A DNA stretch of 64,000 nt from the NCBI RefSeq assembly GCF_023715345.1, contig NZ_JAMBNY010000006.1, positions 164,707 to 228,706 on the forward strand. Reading direction: 5' to 3'. This DNA is from Paenibacillus camelliae (GTDB lineage Bacteria; Bacillota; Bacilli; Paenibacillales; Paenibacillaceae). This document shows positions 6,531-15,370 of this stretch, in pieces. The notes below the pieces were generated by a model, which was not told the origin of the DNA, did not search any database, and was given only the letters and a program-made list of their open reading frames with translations. The position numbers and the translations under genes are program-made. Position 1 is the first letter of the stretch. Each line of letters opens with the position of its first letter.

Positions 6531-7934
6531 CTACATACTACTTGATTCCACTGGCTTCGATGCTGGCTTAACAAGTGCATGCTTCTCCCAGCCACGACTC
6601 TTCCAGCGATAGGACATAATGAAGGCACGTGCCCATTCGTCGGCCGCAATGGCAAGCCATATACCTGCAAGCCCCATATCCATCTTAAATACGAAGAGAT
6701 AACCAAGCGGTAAGCTCATTCCAACCATCGTGAAAATACCAACATACAGCGGGAACGAAGCATCACCAGAAGCACGAAGTGAATTAACAATAATAATGTT
6801 AATCGTTCTACCCGACTCTAAGATAATGCTTAACAGTAGTACACTCGCACCGATGGCAATAACATTGGTGTCCTCCGTAAAGATCGACATAAGCGGTACA
6901 CGGAATAAGGTAACGACACCAATCATAACAAGCGAGACGATCGATGCAGATTTGACACTGCTCCATACTCTTCTGTAGGCATCATCCGGTTTGCCAGCAC
7001 CTACAAATCGACCAACTAGAATCGAAGTACCGATCCCCACTGCAAAGGCAAACATATAAATAAACATCGAAATGTTGTTGGCATATGTTCTCGCTGCTAG
7101 TGAAGCTTCACCAAGATACGTTGCGTAGAATAAGAATACGATCTGACATGATTGATACATGACCTGCTCTAAGGCAGATGGAACACCAATCTTTAATATT
7201 TTCAAAATATAGTTCTTCGAAAGACTGAAGTAATCCTTTATTTTGATTCTTACTTCCATCACATTGTATAGGAGCCAGAAGAAGACGACTACTGCGATTA
7301 AGCGACTTGCGACAGATGAAATCGCTGCACCCTGTGTGCCTAATGCCGGCAAACCTAAATGTCCGAAAATAAGGATGTAGTTCAAGATGATATGAATAAC
7401 GTTCATTCCGAGTGACACAAACATGGCTTGCTTCGTATAGCCATGAACACGAATGATGGCGGCAAGCGAGTTAATGATAGCTTGGAGGAATATTGCTCCA
7501 CCGACGATCATAAGGTATTTTTTCGCATGCATCAGAACTTCGCCCTGCAGATTAAGCATAACTAGCAGATGTTCACCCATAATAACGAACACAGTACTAA
7601 TAATTAATCCAACAATTAGATTAAGTGATACGGCTAGCGCAGAGATTCTCGATGCTTCCATTAGCATCCTAGAGCCTAAGTATTGGGCTACGACGATTGA
7701 TGCACCGTTACCAATGACCTCAAGGATAAGTATAGCGATATGAAGAAACTGGTTAGAAGCACCAACACCAGATACTGCGTTGTCGGAAATCTCACTTAAC
7801 ATTAAGGTATCAACGATACCCATTAGCATAAATAAAAATACTTCTAGAAAAATAGGCCAAGTTAGCTTGAATAAACTTAATTCAGCAGCATTTTTGCTAG
7901 GCGTTTGGTTAATAGTCTTGTTGTCTGTTGACAT
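6531..7934 (-). CDS. MATE-family multidrug/Na+-coupled efflux transporter
   Basis: A 467-residue inner-membrane protein with about 12 hydrophobic segments in two MatE halves. The first half starts at LFKLTWPIFLEVFLFMLMGIVDTLML and the second half at about residue 240 (ILKIGVPSALEQVMYQS), the repeated pattern typical of MATE exporters that swap Na+ or H+ for cationic drugs. The start ATG 7934 has AAAGGGATC just upstream. It is a single-gene unit converging on the lar cluster. The substrate cannot be told from the sequence. Confidence 0.9.
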   Translation of the reverse strand: MSTDNKTINQTPSKNAAELSLFKLTWPIFLEVFLFMLMGIVDTLMLSEISDNAVSGVGASNQFLHIAILILEVIGNGASIVVAQYLGSRMLMEASRISALAVSLNLIVGLIISTVFVIMGEHLLVMLNLQGEVLMHAKKYLMIVGGAIFLQAIINSLAAIIRVHGYTKQAMFVSLGMNVIHIILNYILIFGHLGLPALGTQGAAISSVASRLIAVVVFFWLLYNVMEVRIKIKDYFSLSKNYILKILKIGVPSALEQVMYQSCQIVFLFYATYLGEASLAARTYANNISMFIYMFAFAVGIGTSILVGRFVGAGKPDDAYRRVWSSVKSASIVSLVMIGVVTLFRVPLMSIFTEDTNVIAIGASVLLLSIILESGRTINIIIVNSLRASGDASFPLYVGIFTMVGMSLPLGYLFVFKMDMGLAGIWLAIAADEWARAFIMSYRWKSRGWEKHALVKPASKPVESSSM

Positions 7935-8240
7935 ATGATCCCTTTCTTTCTACAGTCAAATGAGCCAAGAGGTATCGTAGCATATTTGTATTCGAATTGC
8001 ATTAGTTTTTCATAGTTTTACAAAAAAATATTTTAGTTCTAAAATTATTATCTTTTAAGTTAATTTAATGACTTTATCCTCACTATATCTATTCGCATTC
8101 CTTTCGTTGAGATCTTCTTCATTATGATGGACTGTGACCTCGCCCTAAGTCTAGGGGCATTGCTAGCCGATAGACTGTTTTATAGCAACTAATCATCGAC
8201 TATACTGAAGCTATCACATGGTAAATAAAGGAGCGGGAAC
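7935..8240 (+). promoter_or_regulatory. Intergenic region between divergent MATE and DUF4097 genes, with a -10 box
   Basis: About 300 AT-rich bases without a gene. A TATACT at 8201-8206 is the best -10 for the plus-strand lipoprotein; its -35 is weak. I see nothing else of note here. Confidence 0.4.
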
Positions 8241-9038
8241 ATGAATAAACTCGTAATGCGTGCTGGAATACTTATAACCGGAGCAATGCTGCTGCTAGCA
8301 GGGTGCTCTTCGGCAATAAATGTCGCTAGTAATAGTGCAATTGGTAAAGGCTCAGGCAAGGGTGAAGTCGTAACGCATAGTGTGGAGAGCTTTGAAGCAG
8401 CTCAGTTTAGTAAAGTTAATATTCAAACAGAAGCTATGAACATTGTCATTACACAAAATGATCAGGACGAAGCATCGGTAGAGCTTCTCACGGATGAACT
8501 GATTAAAGACCAAATTACTTTCGATGCCTCGATACAGGGCGAGGTGCTGGAGGTTAATGTTAGCGAACGTGGGAAATCGATGAAGGATAATAGCGGTGAG
8601 CGAACATTACTTATTACTCTGCCGACTAATGAAGAACTGGCACTTAACGTGAGCAATGCATTTGGAAGTATTAAATTAGAGGATCTTGTGCTTGATGAAG
8701 CGACGCTCGAGCTGAATGCGGGCAATATCTACACAAACAAAGTGATAGGTCATATCGATGCTACAGTAAATGCTGGTGAGCTTGAAATTCTAAAAGCAAA
8801 AAGCGAGCATGGAATACTAGCACATGTAGACGCCGGAAATATTAAAGTTGAATATGATGGAGCTCCGCAGCAAGCAAGCTATGATCTTCGAGCAGAAGTG
8901 GGTACTGTAAAGCTTACAGTAGATGATGTGGACTACTCCCTAAATAAGAAAAATGAAATTCAAGGTAAACTCGGATCAAATGGTGCGGTAGTACAGGCAC
9001 GGGTCAATGTTGGAAATATTAGCGTAACTGTTAAATAA
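8241..9038 (+). CDS. DUF4097-type beta-helical lipoprotein
   Basis: A 265-residue lipoprotein. The signal peptide ends in a LLAGC lipobox (Cys22), so the mature protein is anchored to the outer face of the membrane. The rest is a run of short beta strands with recurring N-A-G-x-I/L turns (LNVSNAFGSIKLEDL, ELNAGNIYTN, TVNAGELEIL, HVDAGNIKVEY, RVNVGNISVTVK), the right-handed repeat pattern of DUF4097/DUF2807 proteins. The biochemical role is unknown; relatives are often regulated by cell-envelope stress and sit near ECF sigma factors, as this one does. Start ATG 8241 has AAGGAGCGG upstream. Confidence 0.8.
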   Translation: MNKLVMRAGILITGAMLLLAGCSSAINVASNSAIGKGSGKGEVVTHSVESFEAAQFSKVNIQTEAMNIVITQNDQDEASVELLTDELIKDQITFDASIQGEVLEVNVSERGKSMKDNSGERTLLITLPTNEELALNVSNAFGSIKLEDLVLDEATLELNAGNIYTNKVIGHIDATVNAGELEILKAKSEHGILAHVDAGNIKVEYDGAPQQASYDLRAEVGTVKLTVDDVDYSLNKKNEIQGKLGSNGAVVQARVNVGNISVTVK

Positions 9039-9046
9039 CTTAGGAT

Positions 9047-9106
9047 AACACCTTCGAGCAATGTAGCTCATGTCGAAAGATATGGATACGGCTTGAAGGT
9101 GTTTTT
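9047..9106 (+). terminator. Terminator after the DUF4097 lipoprotein gene
   Basis: AACACCTTC pairs with GAAGGTGTT, followed by TTTTCT. Confidence 0.75.
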
Positions 9107-9208
9107 CTATATTCGTTCATACTATTAATGAAGCTACAAGTAACAAACCCTACATAGGGGGCGTTTATATAAGCGAATGATCGCAAATAAATATTTTTTT
9201 CTACCTGC

Positions 9209-9245
9209 GAAAACTTTTTAAGCGTACGGCGGGTAATGTATATAG
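9209..9245 (+). promoter_or_regulatory. Possible ECF-type autoregulatory promoter
   Basis: GAAAACTTTTT at 9209-9219 resembles the -35 region (GAAACTTTTT) seen before many Bacillales ECF sigma operons; a GTAATGTATATAG stretch lies at -10 distance. Autoregulation is an inference. Confidence 0.4.
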
Positions 9246-9273
9246 CTTAACGTTAAGAGAGGAGAAGAAGGCA

Positions 9274-9816
9274 TTGAACGATAATGAACTCATGACTGCG
9301 ATCAAGCAGGGAGACCAGAGTGCTTTTCGGGCACTGTATGACCGCTATTATGATTATGCAGTACGAGTAGCAACCATCGTGCTTCGTAATCAGTCATCAC
9401 TGGCGCTTGATGCAGTGCAAGAAGCATTTATTCGCATATATCGTAGTGCTGATAGCTTTAGAGTAGAGCAGTCATTTAAGCCATGGTTTTATACCGTTTT
9501 ATTGAATGAATGCAAACGCATCGCAACGAAGCATGGAAAGCTGATTGCGATAGGGGATGAAGCACTGCAAGCCTTTGAACGAGGCAGCTATGATCAGCAT
9601 CAATTTGAGGAATATGCAGAGCTGTATGATGAGCTGCAGCGTCTGGAGGAGCATAACCGAGTACCGATTATTTTGAAATATATCCATGATCTTAAGGATC
9701 AAGAAATAGCAGATACGTTAGGCGAAAATTTGAATACGATCAAATCTAGAATCTTTAAGGCGAAGCAGAGGTTAAGACAGAGATTGCAAACAACGTTAGG
9801 AGGTGGAGAAGGATGA
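9274..9816 (+). CDS. ECF (group IV) RNA polymerase sigma factor
   Basis: A 180-residue sigma factor with region 2 at about residues 10-75 (AFRALYDRYYDYAVRVA, ALDAVQEAFIRIYR) and region 4 at about 115-170 (PIILKYIHDLKDQEIADTL, NTIKSRIFKAKQRLRQRL). It lacks regions 1.1 and 3. The start is TTG 9274, supported by GGAG 9 bases upstream; ATG 9292 is an in-frame alternative that would trim region 2. The stop overlaps the next gene's ATG (ATGA), coupling it to its membrane anti-sigma factor. Its regulon is unknown; the operon's own promoter is a likely target. Confidence 0.92.
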   Translation: MNDNELMTAIKQGDQSAFRALYDRYYDYAVRVATIVLRNQSSLALDAVQEAFIRIYRSADSFRVEQSFKPWFYTVLLNECKRIATKHGKLIAIGDEALQAFERGSYDQHQFEEYAELYDELQRLEEHNRVPIILKYIHDLKDQEIADTLGENLNTIKSRIFKAKQRLRQRLQTTLGGGEG

Positions 9817-10595
9817 AGGAGGATCAATTTGATACAAAAATGAAACGTTCCCTTGAGCAGCATTCCGACTCCATGCTAAAGCATAAAGAGGACATCTGGA
9901 AAAATATTGAGGAGGAATTATTTATGACTGAGCCAAGCAGAAAGACGACGCATGCGAAGCGTAAAAGCAAGGTAGGGAAACGTATAGCATGGATTATTAG
10001 CGTAGCAGCAGCAGCGAGTATTATTGGGGTATTTACGACAACGAACACAGGGCAAGCATTAGTGAATCAAATCAAGCAATACTTTGAACCGAAAAAGCAA
10101 GTAGAGGAACATATCGAAGGAATGCCAGAAGAGAAAGAAATTGTGCTACAGGATACCATTAAATCAGGCTATGTCATTTATATTGATGAGGAGCGCTACA
10201 AGCTGGTAGAGGAAGCGGATAGAGATATTATCGTACCAGCAGAGCCGCTTGGTGACATCTACCCAGAGGTTTCAATGAGTATTGAGCAGGTTGAGGATGA
10301 AGCACCAGAGGCAGCGGTTGCGCGCTTACAGAAGGAACTAGCTGACAATTATGCCACGGTTAAGGAACCAGAAGCAGTCACCGAGCCACTTACTGCAACG
10401 ATGTTGTCGGCGATCGATGGGAATGAGTGGAACAGTCCTGTATCTAAAATTTACGTGCTATCCAATGATCGAGGTGGCAGCTTTATCATTACAGAAAAAT
10501 ACTTCCTAGAAGCAGCGGAAGGGCATGGTGCACGCTTCTATTATATGCTACAGCAATTTAGCATCGTAGAGGAAGTTGTTACGAATGAGGGGTAA
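9813..10595 (+). CDS. Membrane anti-sigma factor, cognate to the ECF sigma factor
   Basis: A 260-residue single-pass membrane protein. Residues 1-57 are a charged cytoplasmic part containing HKEDIWKNIEEEL, likely the sigma-binding helix. A hydrophobic segment runs at about 58-74, and an acidic extracytoplasmic domain of about 185 residues follows. No zinc-binding HxxxCxxC motif is present, so it is not a ZAS-type anti-sigma. The role rests on the ATGA overlap with the sigma gene and this topology. Release of the sigma factor would need cleavage or a conformational change triggered outside the membrane; the signal is unknown. Confidence 0.75.
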   Translation: MKEDQFDTKMKRSLEQHSDSMLKHKEDIWKNIEEELFMTEPSRKTTHAKRKSKVGKRIAWIISVAAAASIIGVFTTTNTGQALVNQIKQYFEPKKQVEEHIEGMPEEKEIVLQDTIKSGYVIYIDEERYKLVEEADRDIIVPAEPLGDIYPEVSMSIEQVEDEAPEAAVARLQKELADNYATVKEPEAVTEPLTATMLSAIDGNEWNSPVSKIYVLSNDRGGSFIITEKYFLEAAEGHGARFYYMLQQFSIVEEVVTNEG

Positions 10596-10771
10596 TCAGC
10601 TTGAGCGATAAGTAAGGCAAAAAATTCAGCCCAGCGCTAACATGACAACAAAACCGAAGCGCATAAACAGAAACGGCATCAAGAGAGTAGAGACAAAGGT
10701 TAGAGCAAGAAAGTATAGCTAAATGTTTAGAGAGCTTCAGCAGTGCAGTAGGGTCGAGCAGCAAAGCAATT
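10596..10771. other. Intergenic stretch without a recognisable gene
   Basis: About 175 bases between the anti-sigma stop and a terminator. The only open frame, on the minus strand, has no ribosome site or recognisable product. Confidence 0.5.
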
Positions 10772-10829
10772 CATGACCTGATTTCTCCCTGCAGATAAAT
10801 CTGCTAAGGAGGATTCAGGTCATTTTTTG
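10772..10829 (+). terminator. Terminator of the sigma/anti-sigma operon
   Basis: ATGACCTGA pairs with TCAGGTCAT, with inner TTCTCC/GGAGGA and GCAGAT/ATCTGC stems, followed by TTTTT. Confidence 0.85.
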
Positions 10830-10863
10830 CTATCGTGCACTATGTATTCGAGATATAAAGGCG

Positions 10864-10869
10864 TATAAT
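10864..10869 (+). promoter_or_regulatory. -10 box of the yojF-bshB2 operon
   Basis: A consensus TATAAT lies 45 bases before the yojF start; no convincing -35 was found. Confidence 0.5.
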
Positions 10870-10914
10870 AGAAAGGTAAACTGCTGAGGCAATAGAAAAA
10901 GGGAGGATAACAGG

Positions 10915-11259
10915 ATGATCCCAATACAAAAAGATGCCATTCAGAAGCAATTAGATGCCTTTGCGAATGAGCCTTTATATATTCATTTGGAGCTAACGAT
11001 GGGCGCTTATGCTGCGCATTTTGACAGCAGCAAGCATCCGGCAGCGAACTTTATACGTAATGCCGTCATTCAGTATTCACAAGGCTCCATTGAAGGACAT
11101 GGTCCGTACCGTGTAGGACTGAAGCTAGAGCATGGATGGGTGTATGCGGAAGGTTTAACACATGCTGTGGAGGATGAGGATGGACGTATTATCCTTGCAG
11201 GGATTAATTCGGAGGGCAAGCTTGTTGTAGCTTTCCAGCTTAGCAAGCAGCCATTCTAG
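10915..11259 (+). CDS. yojF: YojF family protein (DUF1806), partner gene of bshB2
   Basis: A 114-residue soluble protein matching B. subtilis YojF in length and layout (YIHLELTMGAYA, NAVIQYSQGSIEGHGPYRVGLK, GWVYAEGLTH). Its biochemical role is not established; across Bacillales it is found directly before the bacillithiol deacetylase gene, as here with a 12-bp gap. The start has GGGAGG 8 bases upstream. Confidence 0.85.
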   Translation: MIPIQKDAIQKQLDAFANEPLYIHLELTMGAYAAHFDSSKHPAANFIRNAVIQYSQGSIEGHGPYRVGLKLEHGWVYAEGLTHAVEDEDGRIILAGINSEGKLVVAFQLSKQPF

Positions 11260-11271
11260 GAGGGAAGCTGA

Positions 11272-11928
11272 ATGTCAGAAAAGATTTTAGTTGTATTTCC
11301 ACATCCAGATGATGAAGCATTCGGATTGTCAGGCACATTAGCTAAGTTTGTAGCCGAAGGTGCGCAGGTAACTTATGCATGCTTGACGCTAGGGGAAATG
11401 GGACGTGCCTTAGGCAACCCACCTATTGCCAATCGAGAGTCATTGCCGCTTATCCGCAAGGAAGAGCTAATCGCATCCTGCCAAGCGATCGGTATTCAAG
11501 ATCTTCGCATGCTTGGTTTTATGGATAAAACGGTTGAATTTGAGCCTAAGGAAGTGGTAGACGCAGCCATTCGCAGCATCTACGAGGAAGTAAAGCCGAC
11601 GTTAGTATTTACATTCTTTCCAGGCTACAGCGTGCATCCGGATCATGATGCAACAGGCGCATCAGTCATTCGCGTGCTGCAGGAGCTTCCTGCTGAAGAG
11701 AGACCAAAGGTACTGTGCATCGGATTTTCTCACAATATGGTTCAAGACAACGGCGAGCCGGATGTATCGATTGATATAACAAATTATCTCGTCCAAAAAA
11801 GAAATGCCATAGCTGCGCATCAATCTCAATTTCAAATTAGTGAAATGTTCGGTAATGAAGACATTCATTCTGAAGAGGTTAAGCAACGCTTCGGAAAAGA
11901 AAAATTTTGGACGTATTCATTTCAATAG
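11272..11928 (+). CDS. bshB2: BshB2, bacillithiol biosynthesis N-acetylglucosaminyl-malate deacetylase
   Basis: A 218-residue LmbE-fold zinc hydrolase. It has the metal-binding PHPDDEAFG motif at residues 10-18 and a second GYSVHPDHDATG motif near 122-133, with the histidine and aspartates used to remove the acetyl group from GlcNAc-malate. This is the second step of bacillithiol synthesis, the main low-molecular-weight thiol of Bacillales. The pairing with yojF and the SGTLAKF and RKEELIASCQAIG segments favour BshB2 over BshB1. No bshA or bshC is in the window. Confidence 0.9.
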   Translation: MSEKILVVFPHPDDEAFGLSGTLAKFVAEGAQVTYACLTLGEMGRALGNPPIANRESLPLIRKEELIASCQAIGIQDLRMLGFMDKTVEFEPKEVVDAAIRSIYEEVKPTLVFTFFPGYSVHPDHDATGASVIRVLQELPAEERPKVLCIGFSHNMVQDNGEPDVSIDITNYLVQKRNAIAAHQSQFQISEMFGNEDIHSEEVKQRFGKEKFWTYSFQ

Positions 11929-11938
11929 GTTTTAGTAA

Positions 11939-11972
11939 AGAGGAGCATGCTCAGGCTTGCTCCTCTTCTTTG
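11939..11972 (+). terminator. Terminator after bshB2
   Basis: AGAGGAGCA pairs with TGCTCCTCT, followed by TCTT. Confidence 0.8.
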
Positions 11973-12012
11973 AGGAGTGCTGCATTCATGAAACAAATTA
12001 ATGGAGGGAAGT

Positions 12013-12528
12013 ATGGGGACACCAGTAACGATTCGAGCTTATAAATATGGAGAACGCCTTCATTACGAATGGCCAGCTGAAGTGATCAAGCAAACGGATG
12101 ATTACGTGATGGTATTATGCAGGGCAGGCCGAACATTTACGCATCATACAAAAGGAAAAACCTTTACGATGCCCTATCCATCGATTGAGATATTCTATTT
12201 CAACCAATGGTATACTGTAGCGATTACGTTTCAGAGTGCTGATCGTTTGATGTATTACTGTAACATCGCTCAGCCCTCGCTATTGGAAGATCAAGTGCTT
12301 TCCTTTGTAGATCTTGACTTGGACTATATTAAAGAGCCGGATGAGTCGTGGAAGGTCGTAGACGAGGAAGAGTTTATTGCTCATCAGCAGCAATTTGGCT
12401 ATTCTCCACAATTAGTGGCTCGTGCAGAACAAGCGCTTGAAGAACTGAAGCAACTAATTGAAGAAGAGCGGTTTCCGTTTAATGGAGAGATCAATGCATC
12501 GCTTTTAGAAAGCGTGCTTAAGAACTGA
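12013..12528 (+). CDS. DUF402 nucleoside tri-/diphosphatase family protein (YgaC-like)
   Basis: A 171-residue protein resembling B. subtilis YgaC and staphylococcal Ntdp, which hydrolyse nucleoside tri- and diphosphates. The diagnostic DUF402 blocks are present: IEIFYFNQWYTVAITF, MYYCNIAQPS and VDLDLDYIKEPD. The DLDLDY stretch supplies the acidic metal ligands of the family. I start at ATG 12013, since GGAGGG at 12003-12008 sits 4 bases upstream and would lie inside the gene if ATG 12001 were used. The in vivo role is uncertain. Confidence 0.8.
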   Translation: MGTPVTIRAYKYGERLHYEWPAEVIKQTDDYVMVLCRAGRTFTHHTKGKTFTMPYPSIEIFYFNQWYTVAITFQSADRLMYYCNIAQPSLLEDQVLSFVDLDLDYIKEPDESWKVVDEEEFIAHQQQFGYSPQLVARAEQALEELKQLIEEERFPFNGEINASLLESVLKN

Positions 12529-12548
12529 GTAAAAAGGAGATGATCACT

Positions 12549-13133
12549 ATGAAAACTGAGAAAGAAAAAATGTTAAGTCAAGAATATTACATATGTTGGG
12601 ACGAGGAGCTAACCGAAGAAAGAGAAAGAGCGAAAGATTTATTATTTGAATTTAATAAGTTGAAACCATCGGAACGCAAAGAAAGAAACCAAATTATAAA
12701 AAAGTTGTTTCATACGGTAGGAGAAAATGCGTGGATTGAATCACCTTTTAACTGTGATTATGGCTATAACATTAAAGTTGGAGATAATTTCTATGCGAAC
12801 ACCAACTGTACTATTTTGGATTGTGCAAAGGTTACGATTGGAAACAATGTGTTGATTGGTCCTAATGTTAGTTTATATACACCCAACCATGCTATAGATG
12901 CAGATGAGCGTAAGGCTGGCTACGAGAGATCATTGCCTATTACTATAGGAGATAATGTATGGATTGGTGGTTCTGTTACGATTGTTCCAGGAGTGACAAT
13001 TGGTGACAATGCTATTATTGGTGCAGGAAGTGTTGTAACTAAAGATATACCTGCAAAAGTGATTGCAGCAGGTGTACCATGCAGAGTGATGAGGCCTATA
13101 ACTGAAAAGGATAATAAAGGACTGAGAATATAA
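12549..13133 (+). CDS. maa: Maltose/galactoside O-acetyltransferase (LbH hexapeptide family)
   Basis: A 194-residue left-handed beta-helix acetyltransferase. An N-terminal Mac domain (residues about 5-60, with LLFEFNKLKPSE) is followed by hexapeptide repeats such as VTIGNNVLIGPNV, ITIGDNVWIGGSV and VTIGDNAIIGAGSVV. The catalytic histidine is in YTPNHAIDADER. It transfers acetyl from acetyl-CoA to maltose, glucose or related sugars, probably as a detoxification step. The start ATG 12549 is chosen because AAGGAG lies 9 bases upstream; ATG 12540 abuts that site. It follows the DUF402 gene by 20 bp and may be co-transcribed. Confidence 0.88.
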   Translation: MKTEKEKMLSQEYYICWDEELTEERERAKDLLFEFNKLKPSERKERNQIIKKLFHTVGENAWIESPFNCDYGYNIKVGDNFYANTNCTILDCAKVTIGNNVLIGPNVSLYTPNHAIDADERKAGYERSLPITIGDNVWIGGSVTIVPGVTIGDNAIIGAGSVVTKDIPAKVIAAGVPCRVMRPITEKDNKGLRI

Positions 13134-13469
13134 AATAATAGATTGTTGATTAAGGATGAATTTGGAACCTCTTGAACCTAACGTAAAATGGCTCGACTTG
13201 TAAGTGAATATAGTCAAAGGTTAACGCGGACTGACCATTTGGAATAATGAAACCGCAATGAGATAACATAGAGATAGTGAGTATCGTAAAAGTCGATTGG
13301 ATTTATCTTACCCTGCAAGTTACGATAGTACATAACAATAACTGTAATTACAAAGGATTACTAGAAAATAATCAATTTTTTTGTAAATAACCTCTAGAAT
13401 AACACATCTATTCCTTCTACAGCTGCTAGCACGGATAATGTATTTGATTTATATAAAATTCGAAAACGC
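13134..13469. other. AT-rich intergenic region without a clear gene
   Basis: About 335 bases with no open frame of note. A 15-codon ATG frame at its left end looks like chance. Base use becomes more A/T-rich here and stays so to about 16.2 kb. Confidence 0.5.
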
Positions 13470-13511
13470 AAAACCGATCAGACTATTGTCTGATCGGTTT
13501 TGTTTATTTTT
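13470..13511. terminator. Bidirectional terminator
   Basis: AAAACCGATCAGAC pairs perfectly with GTCTGATCGGTTTT around TATT, with T-rich tails on both strands. On the minus strand it would end the small gene at 13565-13666. Confidence 0.85.
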
Positions 13512-13564
13512 AGTTTAATTTTTAGTAATCAATAACCACTCAACAAACTTTACAACAGAAGTAA

Positions 13565-13666
13565 TTATAAATAATAGAATTTACGAAGAACCTTAAATAA
13601 AAAATAAGCAACTACGATCACTATGAATATAAGAAAGACGGGATGATTTAAGAAAAACTCAATCAT
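13565..13666 (-). CDS. Small hydrophobic membrane peptide (33 residues)
   Basis: This frame is too short for routine gene finding but has a near-ideal ribosome site: GAGGTGA six bases before ATG 13666. The peptide begins MIEFFLNHPV, continues with about 16 hydrophobic residues rich in Ile, Val and Phe, and ends with the basic KVLRK cluster and FYYL. It would form one transmembrane helix with a positive C-terminus. A strong terminator follows it by about 55 bases. It could be a regulatory membrane peptide or a type I toxin; no antisense RNA is obvious, and I do not recognise a family. Confidence 0.55.
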   Translation of the reverse strand: MIEFFLNHPVFLIFIVIVVAYFLFKVLRKFYYL

Positions 13667-14023
13667 AATTTATCACCTCGTCTTCATAGAATCCATTTTC
13701 TTCACTACTTGTTATAAAGACAAAGTATAGTACATTCCCCTTATCTTAAAAAATATTTTGGTCATATAATCTACGATACACTTGTCTTCAAACTGCCTAG
13801 GGCCAGTCTACAACTTTGTTTTACAGTATAATACTTAAATTTCAATAAAACATGAATTACAGCAAAAGGTTACAAAAAATATAACTATAAGTGAATAATA
13901 TAGGAATTTATACAAATAATTCTTGTGTTTGATTAATTTATATGATAATTTATAGAAGTATTTTCAAAAAAATGGAAGGAGTTAAATGTTTTATTAAATT
14001 TACAAAAAAATGGAGGAAATTTA
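13667..14023. promoter_or_regulatory. AT-rich region between the small peptide gene and the secreted-protein gene
   Basis: The region must hold divergent promoters for both genes, but it is so A/T-rich that no single -35/-10 pair stands out. Two AAAAAAATGGAAGGA-like stretches lie just before the downstream gene. Confidence 0.35.
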
Positions 14024-14749
14024 ATGAAAATGATAATCAGGAAAATATTGGTATCTAGCTTGATCGCAACAACACTTGTTTCAGGAAGTTCTCTTGTAAG
14101 CGCAGGTTCATTTTATTCTGAGGAAGAGAAGCAAGATTGGCGTGAATCTTATGAGCTATCTAAACGGAATAACTTTATTGAAAAAAATGATATAATTGAC
14201 GAGGTTCATTCTAAGGGAATAATTAGACCTTATGCAGATTTGCCTGGGACAGGTTCTCTGGATGTGAAGACGGTTACATATGCTTGGTATGGTGCACCAA
14301 TAGTTCAAGATGAAAAAACGGGAAAGTTTGATCTAATAAAAGATATTACAGTAACAATCTTGGGAACACTAACTACTTCTGTTAGAGCATTGATTTTATC
14401 GATTTTTGACATAACATTATCTAATATTGATGTTCAACAATCTGCAAAAGCAGAAACAAAGATTTCTTATAATTTCCCTACCAAACAAGGACTTGTGTAT
14501 TACAATAACAAATGGAATCTTCATTTTGAGAGCACAAATCGAAATACTTACAAGCATTATTCTGGTTACTATCATGATACTAATAAGAATGTCCGCCAGG
14601 CACAAAAAGATTTCGTTCCTGCTACAGGATATTCTGCAATAAGAGTGGAGGCTGCACCTAATTATTACAACCACTCTTACATTATGAATCAAGCTTACTT
14701 GAACTATTTACAGGATAAGAAATACTCCGACGAAGATTGGATGGATTAG
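14024..14749 (+). CDS. Exported orphan protein
   Basis: I do not recognise this 241-residue protein. A signal peptide covers residues 1-27, with a basic start, a hydrophobic core and a likely SAG cleavage site. The mature part has a charged first section, a hydrophobic stretch around residues 106-132 (ITVTILGTLTTSVRALILSIFDITL) and a Tyr/Asn-rich C-terminal half. GGAGG lies 8 bases before the start. Its base composition is more A/T-rich than the flanking metabolic genes, and it is followed by another orphan exported protein, which suggests a recently gained pair. Confidence 0.65.
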   Translation: MKMIIRKILVSSLIATTLVSGSSLVSAGSFYSEEEKQDWRESYELSKRNNFIEKNDIIDEVHSKGIIRPYADLPGTGSLDVKTVTYAWYGAPIVQDEKTGKFDLIKDITVTILGTLTTSVRALILSIFDITLSNIDVQQSAKAETKISYNFPTKQGLVYYNNKWNLHFESTNRNTYKHYSGYYHDTNKNVRQAQKDFVPATGYSAIRVEAAPNYYNHSYIMNQAYLNYLQDKKYSDEDWMD

Positions 14750-14762
14750 TTTTAAATAATAA

Positions 14763-14786
14763 GAGACCTGCTTAAATGCAGGTCTC
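14763..14786 (+). terminator. Hairpin between the two orphan exported genes
   Basis: GAGACCTGC pairs with GCAGGTCTC around TTAAAT; the tail (AATATT) is a weak T-run, so termination may be partial. Confidence 0.5.
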
Positions 14787-14809
14787 AATATTAGAATGGA
14801 GAGTCAACG

Positions 14810-15370
14810 ATGAAAAAACAAATAATTACCACGCTCATTTTAATATTACTTTTAATTCCTGTGGGATGTTCAAACGATGAACATTCAGATGCTAAAGCAA
14901 CGTATGTTTCTGAAGCTAGCGATTTAATAAATTTTATGAAAAATGATCCTTATGAAAACAATCCGAATAATTACTCCTTAATAAATACTTCCAAACTATT
15001 AATTGAAGAAGATGCAGTACGGTTAGAGTATGAGATTTTTATACAAGATCCAAAAGTAATTATGAAGGAAGTAATAATGTCCTTCCATTTAGCAGATGAT
15101 ATGATGAATTATTTGAATGCAAATAACGTTTTTCACACAAACACAGATTATGACAATTCTTTTGACATTACTCCTGCTGGTGAAGTAGAAGGTGCAAGTT
15201 TATCTAGAGCCTTTGTATTAGAACCAACAAAAATTGACGATAAAATACTAAGTATATATGAGACAATATACATTAAAATTTCTTATACTGTAGATAGTGA
15301 ACGGATTGAAGATTACTTTAAAATGAAAATATCGCCTTCTCCAGAACTTGAGGCATACTTAATAAATTGA
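14810..15370 (+). CDS. Orphan lipoprotein
   Basis: A 186-residue lipoprotein with an Ile/Leu-rich signal peptide ending in IPVGC (Cys20). No family is recognisable. The mature domain alternates strands and acidic segments and contains IYIKISYTVDSERIEDYFKM near the end. It follows the orphan exported gene by 60 bp with GGAGAG before its ATG, so the two may act together at the cell surface. It is A/T-rich like its neighbour. Confidence 0.65.
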   Translation: MKKQIITTLILILLLIPVGCSNDEHSDAKATYVSEASDLINFMKNDPYENNPNNYSLINTSKLLIEEDAVRLEYEIFIQDPKVIMKEVIMSFHLADDMMNYLNANNVFHTNTDYDNSFDITPAGEVEGASLSRAFVLEPTKIDDKILSIYETIYIKISYTVDSERIEDYFKMKISPSPELEAYLIN

